A program made the position numbers and the translations under genes. A stretch of 64,000 nt of DNA from NCBI GenBank assembly GCA_029990175.1, contig JARKIP010000038.1, positions 28,155,501 through 28,219,500 of the forward strand. Reading direction: 5' to 3'. The notes beneath the pieces were generated by a model. It made no database searches and was not told the origin of the DNA. It saw only the letters and a program-made list of their open reading frames with translations. Numbering within the stretch: the stretch's first letter is position 1; each line of letters opens with the position of its first letter. Origin of the DNA: Petunia secreta (taxonomy: Eukaryota > Streptophyta > Magnoliopsida > Solanales > Solanaceae). Below are positions 56,572 through 64,000 of the stretch, in pieces.

Positions 56572-57003
56572 TTTATTTCTAACTCTTTGTAAATCTTTAT
56601 ACTATTTGTGCTCTTGCTGAAATATGGTCGTTAAGAGTGCTGGAGATTTTTTCTTTTTTTTTTTTGCTGCAAAATTTTTAGTTTTGTAAGCTTTTCTTGC
56701 TTGGTGGTGTAACCATGGTGTTTAAAAGTGGAGATTGGGCGGCAAAAATTATTATTGAAGGAGTTAGAATAATGTGGGGTCCACCCATTGACTTAAATGT
56801 AAAAAAAGATGCACAATTTTTTAAGGGGTCACGCACCTTAGATAGGGTGAAAAACACATATTTTTTCATGTCAGCACAAGGGGTTTAAGAGACACACTTT
56901 TGATGATAAGATGTGTCTATCTGATCATTGAGAAAATTGAAGTGTCTAAGTGAGAATTGGTGCCAATTCTAAGGGACCATCTATGTATTCTACCATATAC
57001 AAA

Positions 57004-57660
57004 CCACCCATGCCTCGCTAAAGATGCTCAAATAGCCAAAACCCACTGTTTTCGAGATCAAGCTGCTAATATACTAATTCTGCCAAAGCAGTCCCCGAAT
57101 CGTCCCTCTAGAATAGAAAAGAAAGAAAAGATAAACGGGAAGTGAGAAAATAGAAAAAGAAAAAATAAATGAAAACAAAAGAAAAAGAAATGGGTAAAGG
57201 ATAAAGGGAAAATGGTGGGGGGGGGGGGTGGTGTTTGTGGAATAAACTTGAAAAAGTGTAGAGGAGACTGAGAGGAAGAGAAAGAAGCAAAAACATACTA
57301 GAAAGGATAAAGATTTACCGGAGTTGAGTTTGACTGAAACTTTGAAGCCTGGTCTACTAAAAAAAAGGCTATATTTATGGAGAAACCAATGGTAGAATGA
57401 GATAGAGGATGAAAAAAGGAATTTGAGGGTGTTATTTTTCATTTTTATCGGCCACCATTGGCGGTGACCCGATGGCGGAGTAGCGGCGGCATTGCGGTGG
57501 ACCAGTGGCGGTGGAATTTTTCTGGTGGGCTGGAGAAAATTGGCAAGAGCTTCGCTATTCAGGAGACTAAAAGGTGTAAATGACAAGAAATGAAGGAAAA
57601 GAGAATTTACATTGAAGCAAGTGGGCCGGGTTATGGACTATTGGCTAACAGATTTTTGGA
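57004..57660. other. Non-coding DNA with a G12 run
   Basis: Purine-rich on the plus strand, with 12 consecutive G at 57217-57228. A GGCGGTG/GCGGCGG patch lies near 57465-57515. The minus-strand frame 57586-57074 is Phe/Ser/Leu-rich because of the polypyrimidine composition and is not a convincing gene. Confidence 0.45.
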
Positions 57661-58069
57661 AAATTTTGGTCACTAGCCATTTTTAGACGCGCTCATTGGA
57701 GACTATCCACCGTTTCAAAATTCATTGAAGGATAGCCAAAAATTCGCACGCTCACACTTAAGCTCCATTAGCGTTGGAAAAACACCCCAGACTAGTCCCA
57801 TAACAAAATACTGGGGCTTTGAACAAAGCTGCAGGGATGACAAAAAGAGGGCGCTTTCCTGTGTTGCACGTAAGCAAAAAAATGTGAGCGCTCCTGTACT
57901 ATACGGACGGCTTTTTGGCGGTAGGGTTGGGGTGGCTTGCTTGAGGCAGATTAAAAAAAAAGCGGTTGATTACTCGGATTGGTTCTCGCATCCCTGTGCC
58001 CAAAAGGATGGGCGAGTTCGGTTCGAGTCTTCATAGATCGGGTAGATCTATATGCTTCGGAGGGTGAGA

Positions 58070-58144
58070 CGAGGTGTAGCGCAGTCTGGTCAGCGCATCT
58101 GTTTTGGGTACAGAGGGTCATAGGTTCGAATCTTGTCACCTTGA
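58070..58144 (+). tRNA. trnP-UGG: Mitochondrial-type tRNA-Pro(UGG) in the NUMT
   Basis: The 75-nt cloverleaf has an acceptor stem CGAGGTG/CACCTTG (one G-U pair), a D arm with AGCGCAG...GCGC, an anticodon stem TCTGT/ACAGA with loop TTTGGGT (anticodon TGG), and a T arm ATAGG-TTCGAAT-CTTGT. The sequence matches the plant mitochondrial tRNA-Pro I know. The T-stem has CTTGT where I recall CCTGT, turning one G-C pair into G-U, the kind of C-to-T change expected in a methylated nuclear copy. Expression in the nucleus is unlikely to serve the cell. Confidence 0.9.
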
Positions 58145-58947
58145 TGTGGTAGCCTTCTCCGTGGTCAGACAGTAAGGCAAACAACGCAAAGCATAAAGTA
58201 AAGACATGATGCCTCGACTAAGTAAAGTCTTTTTGTCATCCAACATGTTTCTATCTAAGTGATTTCATACTTTACTACTCCCCTCCGTCACCCTTCTAAG
58301 CTCCTTTGCCTTTCGTCTGCTTTGAATGATCCTTTCACTCTTCGAAGGTGAGCGAAGTACTTCGAGGGATTCTATGGAAGGAACCTCTGCAAAGAATGGA
58401 ATGCATTGATTTGGGGCAAGACGGAGAATCGACTGCACAAAAACCATTAAATACGAAGAAAACACAAGAACGAAACCACAGAAAAAAGCAACAAACCAGA
58501 CGATGTCGACCTCCCCTTATATAAACTAGAGGTAGGAGAGGTCGACAGCAAACCCAAAGAACAACAACAGGACAGCAAACCCTAAGAACAACAACAGGAC
58601 AACAAAACAGAGAATAACAAGGGGCGGGATGGTGGAAGGGGAAAGGAATAAAGCTCATATAGTTCGAATCTGTAAGCCCTTGTGTGGAACCGAATAGGCA
58701 GATACCCTTTTCCAAAACAGAAAGAAAAAACTAAAAATGAAACAATTCAATTGAAGCTTGACTGAGAAAAGAAGTCAAGGAACGAAGCGTCTTTTGTCTT
58801 CGCGCTTTCTAAAAACCACAGATACTTCTTAGGGCTTTCAATACTGACTACAAGGAAGTCTGGGAACACAGTCGAAATCTGTTCCCCTATCAAGAAAATA
58901 AAGAGTCGAAAGCTTTAGGGGCGGAATCGAAGCGAAGAAATTAGTTC

Positions 58948-59043
58948 ATGCCACGACGATCCATATGGAAGGGCAGTTTTGTTGATGCATTCCTCTTGAG
59001 AATGAAGAAGAAGAGAGATCTTCTTTTTAACAGGAAAATTTGG
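58948..59043 (+). pseudogene. rps19: Mitochondrial rps19, 5' fragment in the NUMT
   Basis: The frame MPRRSIWKGSFVDAFLLRMK continues with KKRDLLFNRKIW, the N-terminal 32 residues of plant mitochondrial ribosomal protein S19, a small-subunit protein at the ribosomal head. After residue 32 the family sequence (SRRS...) stops and unrelated DNA follows (QRVH...), reaching TAG soon after. The break could have occurred in the mitochondrial genome by recombination or after transfer. It lacks most of the rRNA-binding domain, and it would need mitochondrial targeting to function. Non-functional. Confidence 0.87.
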
Positions 59044-59893
59044 CAGAGGGTCCATAGTACCCGAAGCACTAGAGTGATCCAGTAGCCGGGAAGAGGACTA
59101 TAATATCTACTAATCGAATTGGTTAGGAGTCGAGCATGGAGCTCTTGTCGCCGATGGTCGTCCTCCAGTAAGGGATGGTACACCTCCGGATCAACAGGTG
59201 CTGCGGGGGCAAGAGGCAGCTCTAGGGTTGGGACTGAAGCTTTATACAAAGTCCCATAACAAAGGTCCAGTCCCATAACAAAATGATGGGGCTTTGAACA
59301 AGTTTTGTTCACAGCCCCAGCATTTTATTATGGGACTGAAGCTTTATACAAAGTCCCATAACAAAATGTTGGGGCCTTGAACAAAACTTGTTCAAAGCCC
59401 AGTATTTTATATTGGGGTTAGTTTACTGAAGCTTCCCAGTATTTATACTGGAATTTGTCCGGAGGTGGCTATTTCTCAGCGAATTTATTTTTGACAGCTA
59501 CAAATCAATTAGCGCGCGCCAAACAGGCCCCTACACGAGATTTTTACCAAATTTTTTATGGACTATTGGGCTAACAGGTTCTTGGATTTGAGAGTCGTTC
59601 TATGCTCATTTTCTTTCAAAATTGGCCTACTCTTAAAACTTTAATGAACTAGACTTGAATTCAATCAATTAGGTAAAGCAAAATCACACCAAACTATGAC
59701 AAATATTTAACTAACAATAACATCGACTAGACATTATACACATCACAATTAATATTTTTTCTAACTTTTGGGATTTTCATCCTAATTAATTATACTCAAA
59801 GTGTTATAAAAATTATAAAAATCCTAGAATAGTTAACTAAAACTATAAAGAAATCACACTACTCGTAAGCCAAAATTAGGTGATTACACTACA

Positions 59894-62175
59894 TACCATC
59901 TTATGTCACAACTTGCTGAAGTGAGAGCAGCAAGCTCGGCTTACCGACTAAAGGCATCTGCCACAATATTTTCCTTCTTTGGCTTATACTCCAGCACATA
60001 ATCAAACTCGGTTAAGAAATACTGCCACCTAGCTTACTTCGATGTCTGAAAATAGCTAGTGGCCATGTTATCTTCTTGACCACAAAATTAGGCCAAAGCA
60101 AATAATATTGCCATATCCATAGTCAATGTGCAATAGTGGTCATCTCCTTCTCTTGCATTGAATAGCACCATTCTATATCATTCAACTTACAGCTCTCGAA
60201 TATTATAAGATGACTATCCTGTATCTAGATACCCCCAATGGCAATGTCTAAAGCATTTGTATGTACCTTAAACATCTTGGCAAAGTCTGGCAATGCTAAG
60301 CCTAGCTCCTCCGTTACTGTTGCCTTAAGGCCTTCAAATGCCTATTCGCAATGCTCCGTCCAATTCCACGATTTGTTCTTCTTCAGCAACTCAGTCAGTG
60401 ATGTGGCCTTGGCTGAATAGACACTAATGGACCGATGATAGTAGTTAACAAATCCAAGGAAAGATCTCAAATCGATTACCTTAGTCAGTGCCTCCCATTA
60501 TTGGATAGCCCAAATTTCAGCCTCATCCATGTGTACTTCACCATTTCTAATGACATGTACCAAGAAGTGCACTTTTCACTGGGCAAAATCGTGCTTCTCC
60601 CGGTTGATGTATAGCTCATTTTCCCGCAAGACTTGGAAAACCTTCCTTAAGTACTCCACGTGCTCCTCCAATGTATTGCCATAGATGACTATGTCATCCA
60701 AGTAGACCACCACAAATTGATCAAGGTAGGGATGAATATCTTAATCATGAGAGTGCAAAATATAGCGGGTGTGTTGCTTAAGCCGAAGGGTATCATCAAC
60801 CACTCAAAGGCTCTGTATCTCTTCATGCATGTTGTCTTCGGTGAGAACCTAGTAGTAGCCCTTTCAAATATCCACCTTAGTAATGTACTAGGCTATCCCA
60901 AGTCTATCGAATAAGTTTAGCAATGAGCGGGATCGGTTGCTTTTCTCTATAGAGACCTTGTTGATCGCTCGGTGGTCTATGCATAGGTGCAATGATCCAT
61001 ATCGTTCTTCTTCTGGAATAATACTGGTACACCAAAGGGTGTCTTTGATAGGCGTATGTGACATGCATCAAGTAGCTGCTTTAACTATTTCCTAAGCTCC
61101 TCCAACTCGGGCGGTGCCATGCAGTATGGGGTAAATTATATGATCTACCTCACGTCTATGAGGTAAGTGCTTAGGTAGCTCATCGAGCATAATGTCTTTG
61201 TTTTCCTTCATCGACTCCTCTATGCAAGGCAGAAATGTCTTTGGCTCACCATCGTTATTCTCTAAGCTTGCAAGGGTCGCTATGAACTCTGGCTCCCTTT
61301 TCTTGAGCCCCTTAACAAACAGCATAGCCGAAAGATGTGCCTAACCTTTTTCCTGCGGCATAAACACGGTAGGCACCATGCAAGATCATTATCATTCCAT
61401 GTCCAAGAGACATTTGAGGTAGGGATCGATCATAGTATGACGACATTAGAAGAACTCTTGCACAAGTATAATGTCAAAGATATCCATAGGTGCAACAGTG
61501 AAGCTTGTCATACCTTAAAAATATCCTAACTTGAAACTAACATCATTGACTACTCTGTACACCTTCGTCGCCTCAGCATTAACAGTCTTGAGCCGGGTGT
61601 TGCTCGAAGCGAGCTTCAACCCTAGTCATTTTGTTGCGGCCTCATTCATGAATTTATTCGTTGGTCTAGTGTCAACCATAGCACGAGCGAGCTTATGTGA
61701 TAGTGAGATCCACGTACTGAGTTCTATACTCGTTAGCTTTGCTAGATTGCCTCGTGATAGCACCACGTAGTCCAATCGTTCCCAACTGTGTAGTACTCGA
61801 ACCCTCCCCTTGCGCCTTCTACTTCCGCTCCGGCACCATGGCACTAACACTCTTTAGGTTTGAACAATTCTTACAGTCGTATGGTCCCACAGGTATATAG
61901 CATCATTTCTTCTCAGCCGGTGCCTTTTTCTAAACATAACTCTAACGGCCACTCTTCTTGCCATCAGCCTTGTTGGAATCTTCAATTTTGGAGAGTTATT
62001 GATGCATCTCCTTGCTCTCTGCCACAGTCTCCTCCACATTTTGCAGTGCCACCCTTTGACTCATTGCCCTTGAATTTTTCATGCTTTTCATGCGTGAAAT
62101 CCATCAGACACTAAGCTTCCACTATGGCCTGCTCTTTGTCAGCGACTTGCAGGCGATACAACTTTTGGAAAGAGA
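59894..62175 (-). pseudogene. Chromovirus gag, protease, reverse transcriptase and RNase H, decayed
   Basis: Upstream part of the Gypsy element whose integrase lies at 50188-51590. On the minus strand, from 62175: gag coil and zinc-knuckle remnant (CYIPVGPYDCKNC, frameshifted from CCHC); the aspartic protease, whose catalytic DTG is DTR (AMVDTRPTNKFMNE near 61680); the linker (MLDELPKHLPHRREVDH near 61170); the RT palm with YLDDIVIY at 60704-60681; then the RNase H region (FLGFVNYYHRSI, LTELLKKNKSWNW) to 59900. Many stops and shifts occur, including TGA and TAA where Arg/Gln codons are expected, so it is an old copy. Its 5' end is cut off by the element that begins near 62190. Confidence 0.85.
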
Positions 62176-62971
62176 AGTTTTAATTTTAATATGTTTGATA
62201 TTTGACAAACCAGGCAGTCCTCAGTTGCAGAAAATATAAGAAGATTAATATTGTTCAGATTATTCTTCTGTTAGAACTGTATGGGCCTAAACCAGTTTTA
62301 GGGTCACAAATCGAATTTGGATTCGAATATAAGCAAAACTTCGTATCAAAGCTAAATAAATGCGAGAAGTAAGCGTAAATGCAAAAGAATAATTTGATTT
62401 CAATATATTGTAGTGAGTACAAATTTTGGCAGAGTTTCAATATCTATTTCTGGATCCCTATAATACAAAATGAAGTACTATTTATAGGCCTAGGAGCCTT
62501 GCCCATATTCTCCACTATCAGTTGTGCTTTGACCCACGATCTTGGCATTAATAGAAGGAGTTAGTGGGCTGAAGTAGTGGGCTGCAAAGCCGCTGGAACC
62601 GAGGCTACTCACCGAGGTGTATATATGTGACCTCGGTGGCGCGGCCCTGCTGTTCGATCGAGGTAAACGCCACCGAAGCTCAGCTTACGGCTCGCCTTCG
62701 GTGACAACCTCGATGTGTGACTTCGGCGATCCACTTATTGGCTTCGGTCTTTGGCTTATTGTTAAGTGCTCGGTTGCTATCAGATTGTGTGACCGGGGCG
62801 AATCATCGCGAGCCAATTTTTACCCAATACAGATAGTCCTCCCACTCTTCGGTCACTTACCGAAGTTACCGAGGAGTGGAGTAAAATTCAGCTGGAAAGC
62901 GACGTGGCTTGATCTTATCCAAGTGTTTCAAATTTAGTCAACGGTTCGCGTCTCATCAGGTCACTTCTCAT

Positions 62972-63082
62972 TGACACGTGTCACCCATCTGTTAGCTCCT
63001 CGAACGGTCACGCCGTATTTTTTGATTCTCCCAACATTACAATGGTGATGCCTCACCACCTGGCTCTTCCATACCTATAAGT
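62972..63082 (+). promoter_or_regulatory. Putative LTR promoter: G-box palindrome and TATA box
   Basis: TGACACGTGTCA (62972-62983) is a perfect 12-bp palindrome with a CACGTG G-box core, the binding site type of plant bZIP and bHLH factors. CTATAAGTACC (63074-63084) is a TATA box about 90 bp downstream. Transcription would start near 63110, ahead of the gag-like frame. Confidence 0.55.
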
Positions 63083-63208
63083 ACCTCTCTACCAAACTCT
63101 TCTCTTCACTTTTACCTTCTGCAATCAACAATGTTAAGAGAGAAAAAGCTTCCATACTTTCTATGATAAATTTCATCTTCACGAAAATTTTAAACTCGAA
63201 TTACAACC

Positions 63209-64000
63209 ATATCTACCACCCAATCTAGGCAGGACTCAAGTGACTCAGGTGAGAGAGTGAGAGTCCCGCACTTAGTCGCAGCCACTGCCAGTGGCGATGT
63301 CTCCGTTTTCACGCCGGCGATTCAAGTGGCTGCGGTGGAAGGTGGCGAAGTGACATCAGGTGTTGGGAGTTCTATGCGCCGTAAGGCGAGAGCCATCGTG
63401 ATTTGGCGGTAGAGGTCGATGACGTTGATGCGGAAGAGGAGGGTGACGTCATGCTTGGTGACGCCATGGTAGGTGGTGTCAGCGATGTCATCCATAGATA
63501 TGGTGATGACGCCGAGCGCGATGAAGCCGTGGGCGAGGTCGAGGGCGGAAATACCGCCGAGGTTGGGTCCTCGGGCCCAATGATTCCTCTCGAGCAGGAG
63601 CTCGAGCCTCACCAAATTATTTCCTCCTACTTCGACAATAGCAAGGACCTCAAGCTGCAGGTCCAGTCTGCTGATCAAGAAGGGAAGAATAGAAATGTAC
63701 CAGTGAATACGACGCCAACTCGTATAACGCAGGCCCACGTTGAACAAGTCCGAAGGGAGTGTAAATTCGGGTCCGAGGTGAAAGTGATCATCCCTGACCC
63801 GACGAACAGAGTTTGCCACCACGTGGAGGGATGTTCTTTCGCTTATACTTATCCGTTCACCCTCGGCTTCTCTCTTCCATTACATAGGGTGATCGATGAC
63901 TTTTGCCGAGCTTACAACTTGTGCTTGGCCTAACTAGGCCCCGGCGTCTGGAGAGTCGTCCAGTTCATGGACTGGCTGAGTAGGAAAGTCGGGGTGGATT
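63209..64000 (+). pseudogene. Gag-like/PF04195-type plant Gypsy ORF, partial
   Basis: Open reading sequence near the start of the element. A first frame from 63209 (ISTTQSRQDSSDSGERVRV...) lacks its ATG (the codon is ATA) and ends in TAG near 63412. A second frame continues with acidic EVDDVDAEEEGD and then AHVEQVRRECKFGSEVKVII, CHHVEGC, YPFTLGFSLPLH and DFCRAYNLCLA. These match a domain called putative gypsy-type transposon (PF04195) in plant proteins, by recollection. At 63931-63933 a TAA stands where Gln is expected, after which the frame continues (LGPGVWRVVQFMDWLSRK) to the window edge. Lesions: lost start, a frameshift near 63400, one stop. The rest lies outside the window. Confidence 0.62.

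Larger units (their letters stand above)
55467..56994. mobile_element. Pack-MULE with captured serine carboxypeptidase exon, TSD ATATACAAA
   Basis: Left end GGAAGAATACATTTATGG and inverted right end GGTAGAATACATAGATGG start terminal inverted repeats of about 85 bp (both continue through TTGGCACCAATTC and TTAGACACTTCAATTTTCTC). A perfect 9-bp duplication ATATACAAA lies at 55458-55466 and 56995-57003. Inside are a Stowaway MITE (55704-56105) and a piece of a cellular gene (56197-56571). Long TIRs, a 9-bp TSD, no transposase and a host-gene fragment define a Pack-MULE. Confidence 0.88.
57827..59229 (+). other. Nuclear copy of mitochondrial DNA (NUMT), about 1.4 kb
   Basis: The segment carries a plant mitochondrial tRNA-Pro and the first 32 codons of mitochondrial rps19, in GC-balanced DNA unlike its surroundings and without nuclear-repeat features. 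Its ends coincide with breaks in the TACTGGG-repeat element (after CTTTGAACAA, before ACTGAAGCTTTATAC). Non-coding stretches between the two genes look like mitochondrial spacer. A minus-strand open frame at 59290-58945 is partly within this segment; I do not recognise its product. Confidence 0.85.
57661..59557. mobile_element. TACTGGG-repeat element, copy 2, split by mitochondrial DNA
   Basis: 57665-57826 and 59231-59500 carry AGTCCCATAACAAAATACTG and CTTTGAACAA words as in 43960-44490. The left end contains GGTCACTAGCCATTTTTAG. The flanks share TATGGACTATTGG and CTAACAG (57634-57653 and 59558-59577), longer than an ordinary duplication. The mitochondrial segment sits between the two halves. 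Confidence 0.6.
51597..59888. mobile_element. 8.3-kb TG...CA element inserted in the chromovirus, TSD CTACA
   Basis: Starts TGTCACGCCCTAAAATTTTA and ends TTAGGTGATTACA, flanked by CTACA at 51592-51596 and 59889-59893. The chromovirus coding order resumes on both sides. The TG...CA ends and 5-bp duplication indicate LTR-retrotransposon integration. The first 300 bp (GAAGTCGCCACTTGAC, GACTCGCCGGAAGGTATTAG) resemble LTR or leader sequence of large plant Gypsy elements as I remember them. I could not find a second LTR or any pol domain: the interior is mostly later insertions. It may be a degraded element or a solo LTR enlarged by nesting. Confidence 0.6.
62192..64000 (+). mobile_element. 5' part of a second Gypsy-type element (runs off the right edge)
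   Basis: Begins near TGTTTGATATTTGACAAACC, where the chromovirus gag sequence stops, and continues through a GC-richer region with CCTCGGTGGCG, CTTCGGTGAC and GACTTCGGCGA words (LTR-like), a promoter near 62970-63085 and a gag-like open frame from 63209. The left boundary, the LTR end and the primer-binding site could not be fixed. Confidence 0.6.

Noticed and set aside
57984..58036. A second mitochondrial tRNA next to trnP (GGTTCGAGTC word)
   Set aside because: Only a T-arm-like word is visible; no acceptor or anticodon stem pairs with it.
58335..58715. 126-codon minus-strand frame
   Set aside because: Lies in mitochondrial spacer DNA of the NUMT and shows no known domain.
57827..59229. 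Plastid rather than mitochondrial origin of the organellar insert
   Set aside because: rps19 starts MPRRSIWKG as in plant mitochondria, and the tRNA-Pro matches the mitochondrial form; no plastid neighbour genes appear.
63322..63822. 166-codon minus-strand frame
   Set aside because: Shadow of the gag-like frame on the plus strand, which carries the recognisable domain.

Overview
The window is nuclear DNA of a dicot plant, most likely Solanaceae. The evidence is AT-rich intergenic DNA, GT-AG introns, a plant Dof transcription factor, SIAMESE-type cell-cycle inhibitor genes, Stowaway MITEs of a solanaceous look, and a piece of plant mitochondrial DNA. The family-level assignment rests on remembered repeat families and is only moderately certain. 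Gene density is very low: two genes look intact, a two-exon Dof gene on the minus strand (3392-4782) and a single-exon SIAMESE-RELATED (SMR) gene on the plus strand (47084-47536). Almost everything else is mobile DNA, much of it nested, and I could delimit many elements by their target-site duplications (TSDs).

Layout. 1-6.4 kb: Stowaway MITEs around the Dof gene and its promoter. 6.4-17.6 kb: a dense run of small non-autonomous DNA transposons: two MULE-type elements, a 2.4-kb CACTA element (TSD AGT), an inverted pair of GAAGTT-rich elements, and four members (a fifth lies at 52.4 kb) of a family built from tandem palindromic words. Two of these four are themselves interrupted by hAT MITEs. 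17.85-36.09 kb: one large Mutator-like element of the Ulp1-carrying (Kaonashi / KI-MULE) type with a 9-10 bp TSD. It holds two convergent genes, a DUF1985 + Ulp1 cysteine-protease gene (+) and a MULE transposase gene (-). Both are disabled. The first is split by a 7.7-kb LTR-retrotransposon complex and the second by a 716-bp insertion. 36.1-42.4 kb: a MITE, a 3.0-kb LARD-like LTR element (TSD CCCTT) and a hAT MITE. 42.4-48.5 kb: an inverted duplication whose right arm carries the intact SMR gene and whose left arm carries a frameshifted SMR pseudogene, with a LINE fragment between them.

49.7-62.2 kb: a decayed Gypsy chromovirus on the minus strand (LTR, chromodomain/integrase, then RT, protease and gag), split by an 8.3-kb TG...CA element with TSD CTACA. 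That insert contains another palindromic-word element, two Stowaways, a Pack-MULE that captured the first exon of a serine carboxypeptidase-like gene, and a TACTGGG-repeat element that was itself invaded by 1.4 kb of mitochondrial DNA (tRNA-Pro and a truncated rps19). 62.2-64.0 kb: the 5' part of another Gypsy-type element, running off the right edge.

The strongest candidate for something undescribed is the group of small 9-bp-TSD elements at 10-17.6 and 52.4 kb. They end in variants of a GGRRAATTTACAC-like word, as the KI-MULE does, and their bodies are made of tandem palindromic words (for example CTTGGCAATTGCCAAG and GAAGTTGAACTTC). They look like non-autonomous Mutator relatives with an unusual hairpin-forming interior.
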